Assembly: GCA_023414155.1 (NCBI GenBank)
Contig: JAEZOG010000247.1
Coordinates: 1-5,931 of the forward strand
Length of the DNA stretch: 5,931 nucleotides
Source: Cyanobacteria bacterium OH_CFB_184
GTDB lineage: Bacteria; Cyanobacteriota; Vampirovibrionia; Gastranaerophilales; Gastranaerophilaceae
Direction of reading: 5' to 3'
The notes below the pieces were generated by a model that worked only from the letters and a program-made list of their open reading frames with translations, made no database searches and had not been told where the DNA came from. A program made the position numbers and the translations under genes. Below are positions 5,501-5,931 of this stretch, piece by piece (within the stretch, counting starts at the first letter, position 1; each line of letters starts with the position of its first letter).

Positions 5501-5931
5501 GTCCATCAATTCATCATATAGTCTTTTTGACTCTTTTGGATCAATATCTAGTTCATATAATTCAGCAAGAATTTGTTCAGAGTCATCAAGGTTAAAGAAT
5601 TTTTCAGCCTTTAAATCTTCAATATTCTCAGCGTATGTTGAAGGAATTGATTTATCTATCAAATTTTTATTTTTCTTGTATTCATCTTTGTTAAATTCTA
5701 ATCTATTACCGATTTCAAATTTTGTGCAATAAAGTGAACGCAATTGTTCTGGATTAGGTTGATGAATAAAATCTTGAGGAACTTTCTGAGCTAGTTTGCT
5801 TTCTTTTCCTTTGATATTTTCATCTTTGAATGGGTGATATTTATATGTAACATCCCAAACGTATCCTAAACCTGCAACATTCATATCTGTGTTTTTTATT
5901 TCCCAAAGACCTTTAAATTGTGGTCTGTAAG
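5492..5931 (-). CDS. unrecognised protein, N-terminus beyond the window
   Basis: The minus-strand frame is open from the right window edge to TAA at 5494-5492, giving 145 visible residues. An ATG at 5884-5882 is present, but the frame continues upstream of it without a stop (visible YRPQFKGLWEIKNTD), and no ribosome binding site is correctly spaced, so that Met is probably internal. The first third is rich in aromatic residues and glycine (FKGLWEI, GLGYVWDVTYKYHPF), suggesting beta structure. The middle is charged and polar (KVPQDFIHQPNPEQLRSLY). The last 35 residues are acidic and probably helical (DSEQILAELYELD, ESKRLYDELMDD). No membrane helix or catalytic motif is visible. Composition fits the neighbouring genes, so recent transfer is not indicated. 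It converges on lipA, which says nothing about function. I do not recognise the family. Confidence 0.75.
   Translation of the reverse strand, partial: YRPQFKGLWEIKNTDMNVAGLGYVWDVTYKYHPFKDENIKGKESKLAQKVPQDFIHQPNPEQLRSLYCTKFEIGNRLEFNKDEYKKNKNLIDKSIPSTYAENIEDLKAEKFFNLDDSEQILAELYELDIDPKESKRLYDELMDDK

Noticed and set aside
5882..5884. ATG as start of the rightmost minus-strand gene
   Set aside because: The frame continues without a stop to the window edge and no ribosome binding site lies at a suitable distance.
1..5931. Mobile element, CRISPR array, tRNA, rRNA or defence system
   Set aside because: No transposase or integrase motifs, no regularly spaced direct repeats, no cloverleaf or rRNA signature; the identifiable genes are housekeeping.

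Overview
This is an AT-rich bacterial chromosomal segment holding six protein genes. Two run off the window edges and one is a small gene of 56 codons. The two genes for periplasmic lipopolysaccharide (LPS) transport indicate a Gram-negative cell with an LPS-type outer membrane. The GyrA C-terminal domain carries QNRATRG where the GyrA box normally sits, which from memory resembles cyanobacterial-type GyrA. Together with the low GC and Lys/Asn-rich proteins, this makes a non-photosynthetic cyanobacterial relative (Vampirovibrionia/Gastranaerophilales type) a reasonable guess. No marker gene here proves it.

Layout, left to right. Positions 1-1501 (+) hold the end of an lptC-like gene, cut at its 5' end by the window, and a complete lptA-like gene. 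They overlap by ATGA. The pair ends at a strong bidirectional hairpin (1531-1556) shared with gyrA, which runs convergently at 4118-1575 (-). gyrA starts at TTG, with a good ribosome binding site and a credible promoter just upstream. The 183 bp between gyrA and the next gene are divergent and hold two imperfect palindromes that could be operators. A 56-codon gene of unknown function (4302-4472, +) follows, with its own ribosome binding site, a C-rich 3' untranslated tract and an intrinsic terminator. Next is lipA, lipoyl synthase (4627-5481, +). Its last codons form a palindrome with the end of a convergent, unrecognised gene (5492-5931, -) whose N-terminus lies beyond the window.

The genes do not form one pathway. 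LptC and LptA would work together in the periplasm, passing LPS from the inner-membrane LptBFG pump towards the outer membrane; lptB does not follow them here. GyrA is the DNA-cleaving subunit of gyrase, and LipA makes the lipoyl cofactor of 2-oxoacid dehydrogenases and the glycine cleavage system. I see no mobile element, CRISPR array, tRNA or rRNA, and no sign of a defence or biosynthetic cluster. The least explained parts are the small gene with its C-rich 3' region, the palindromes upstream of it, the triplicated architecture of LptA and the orphan protein at the right edge.
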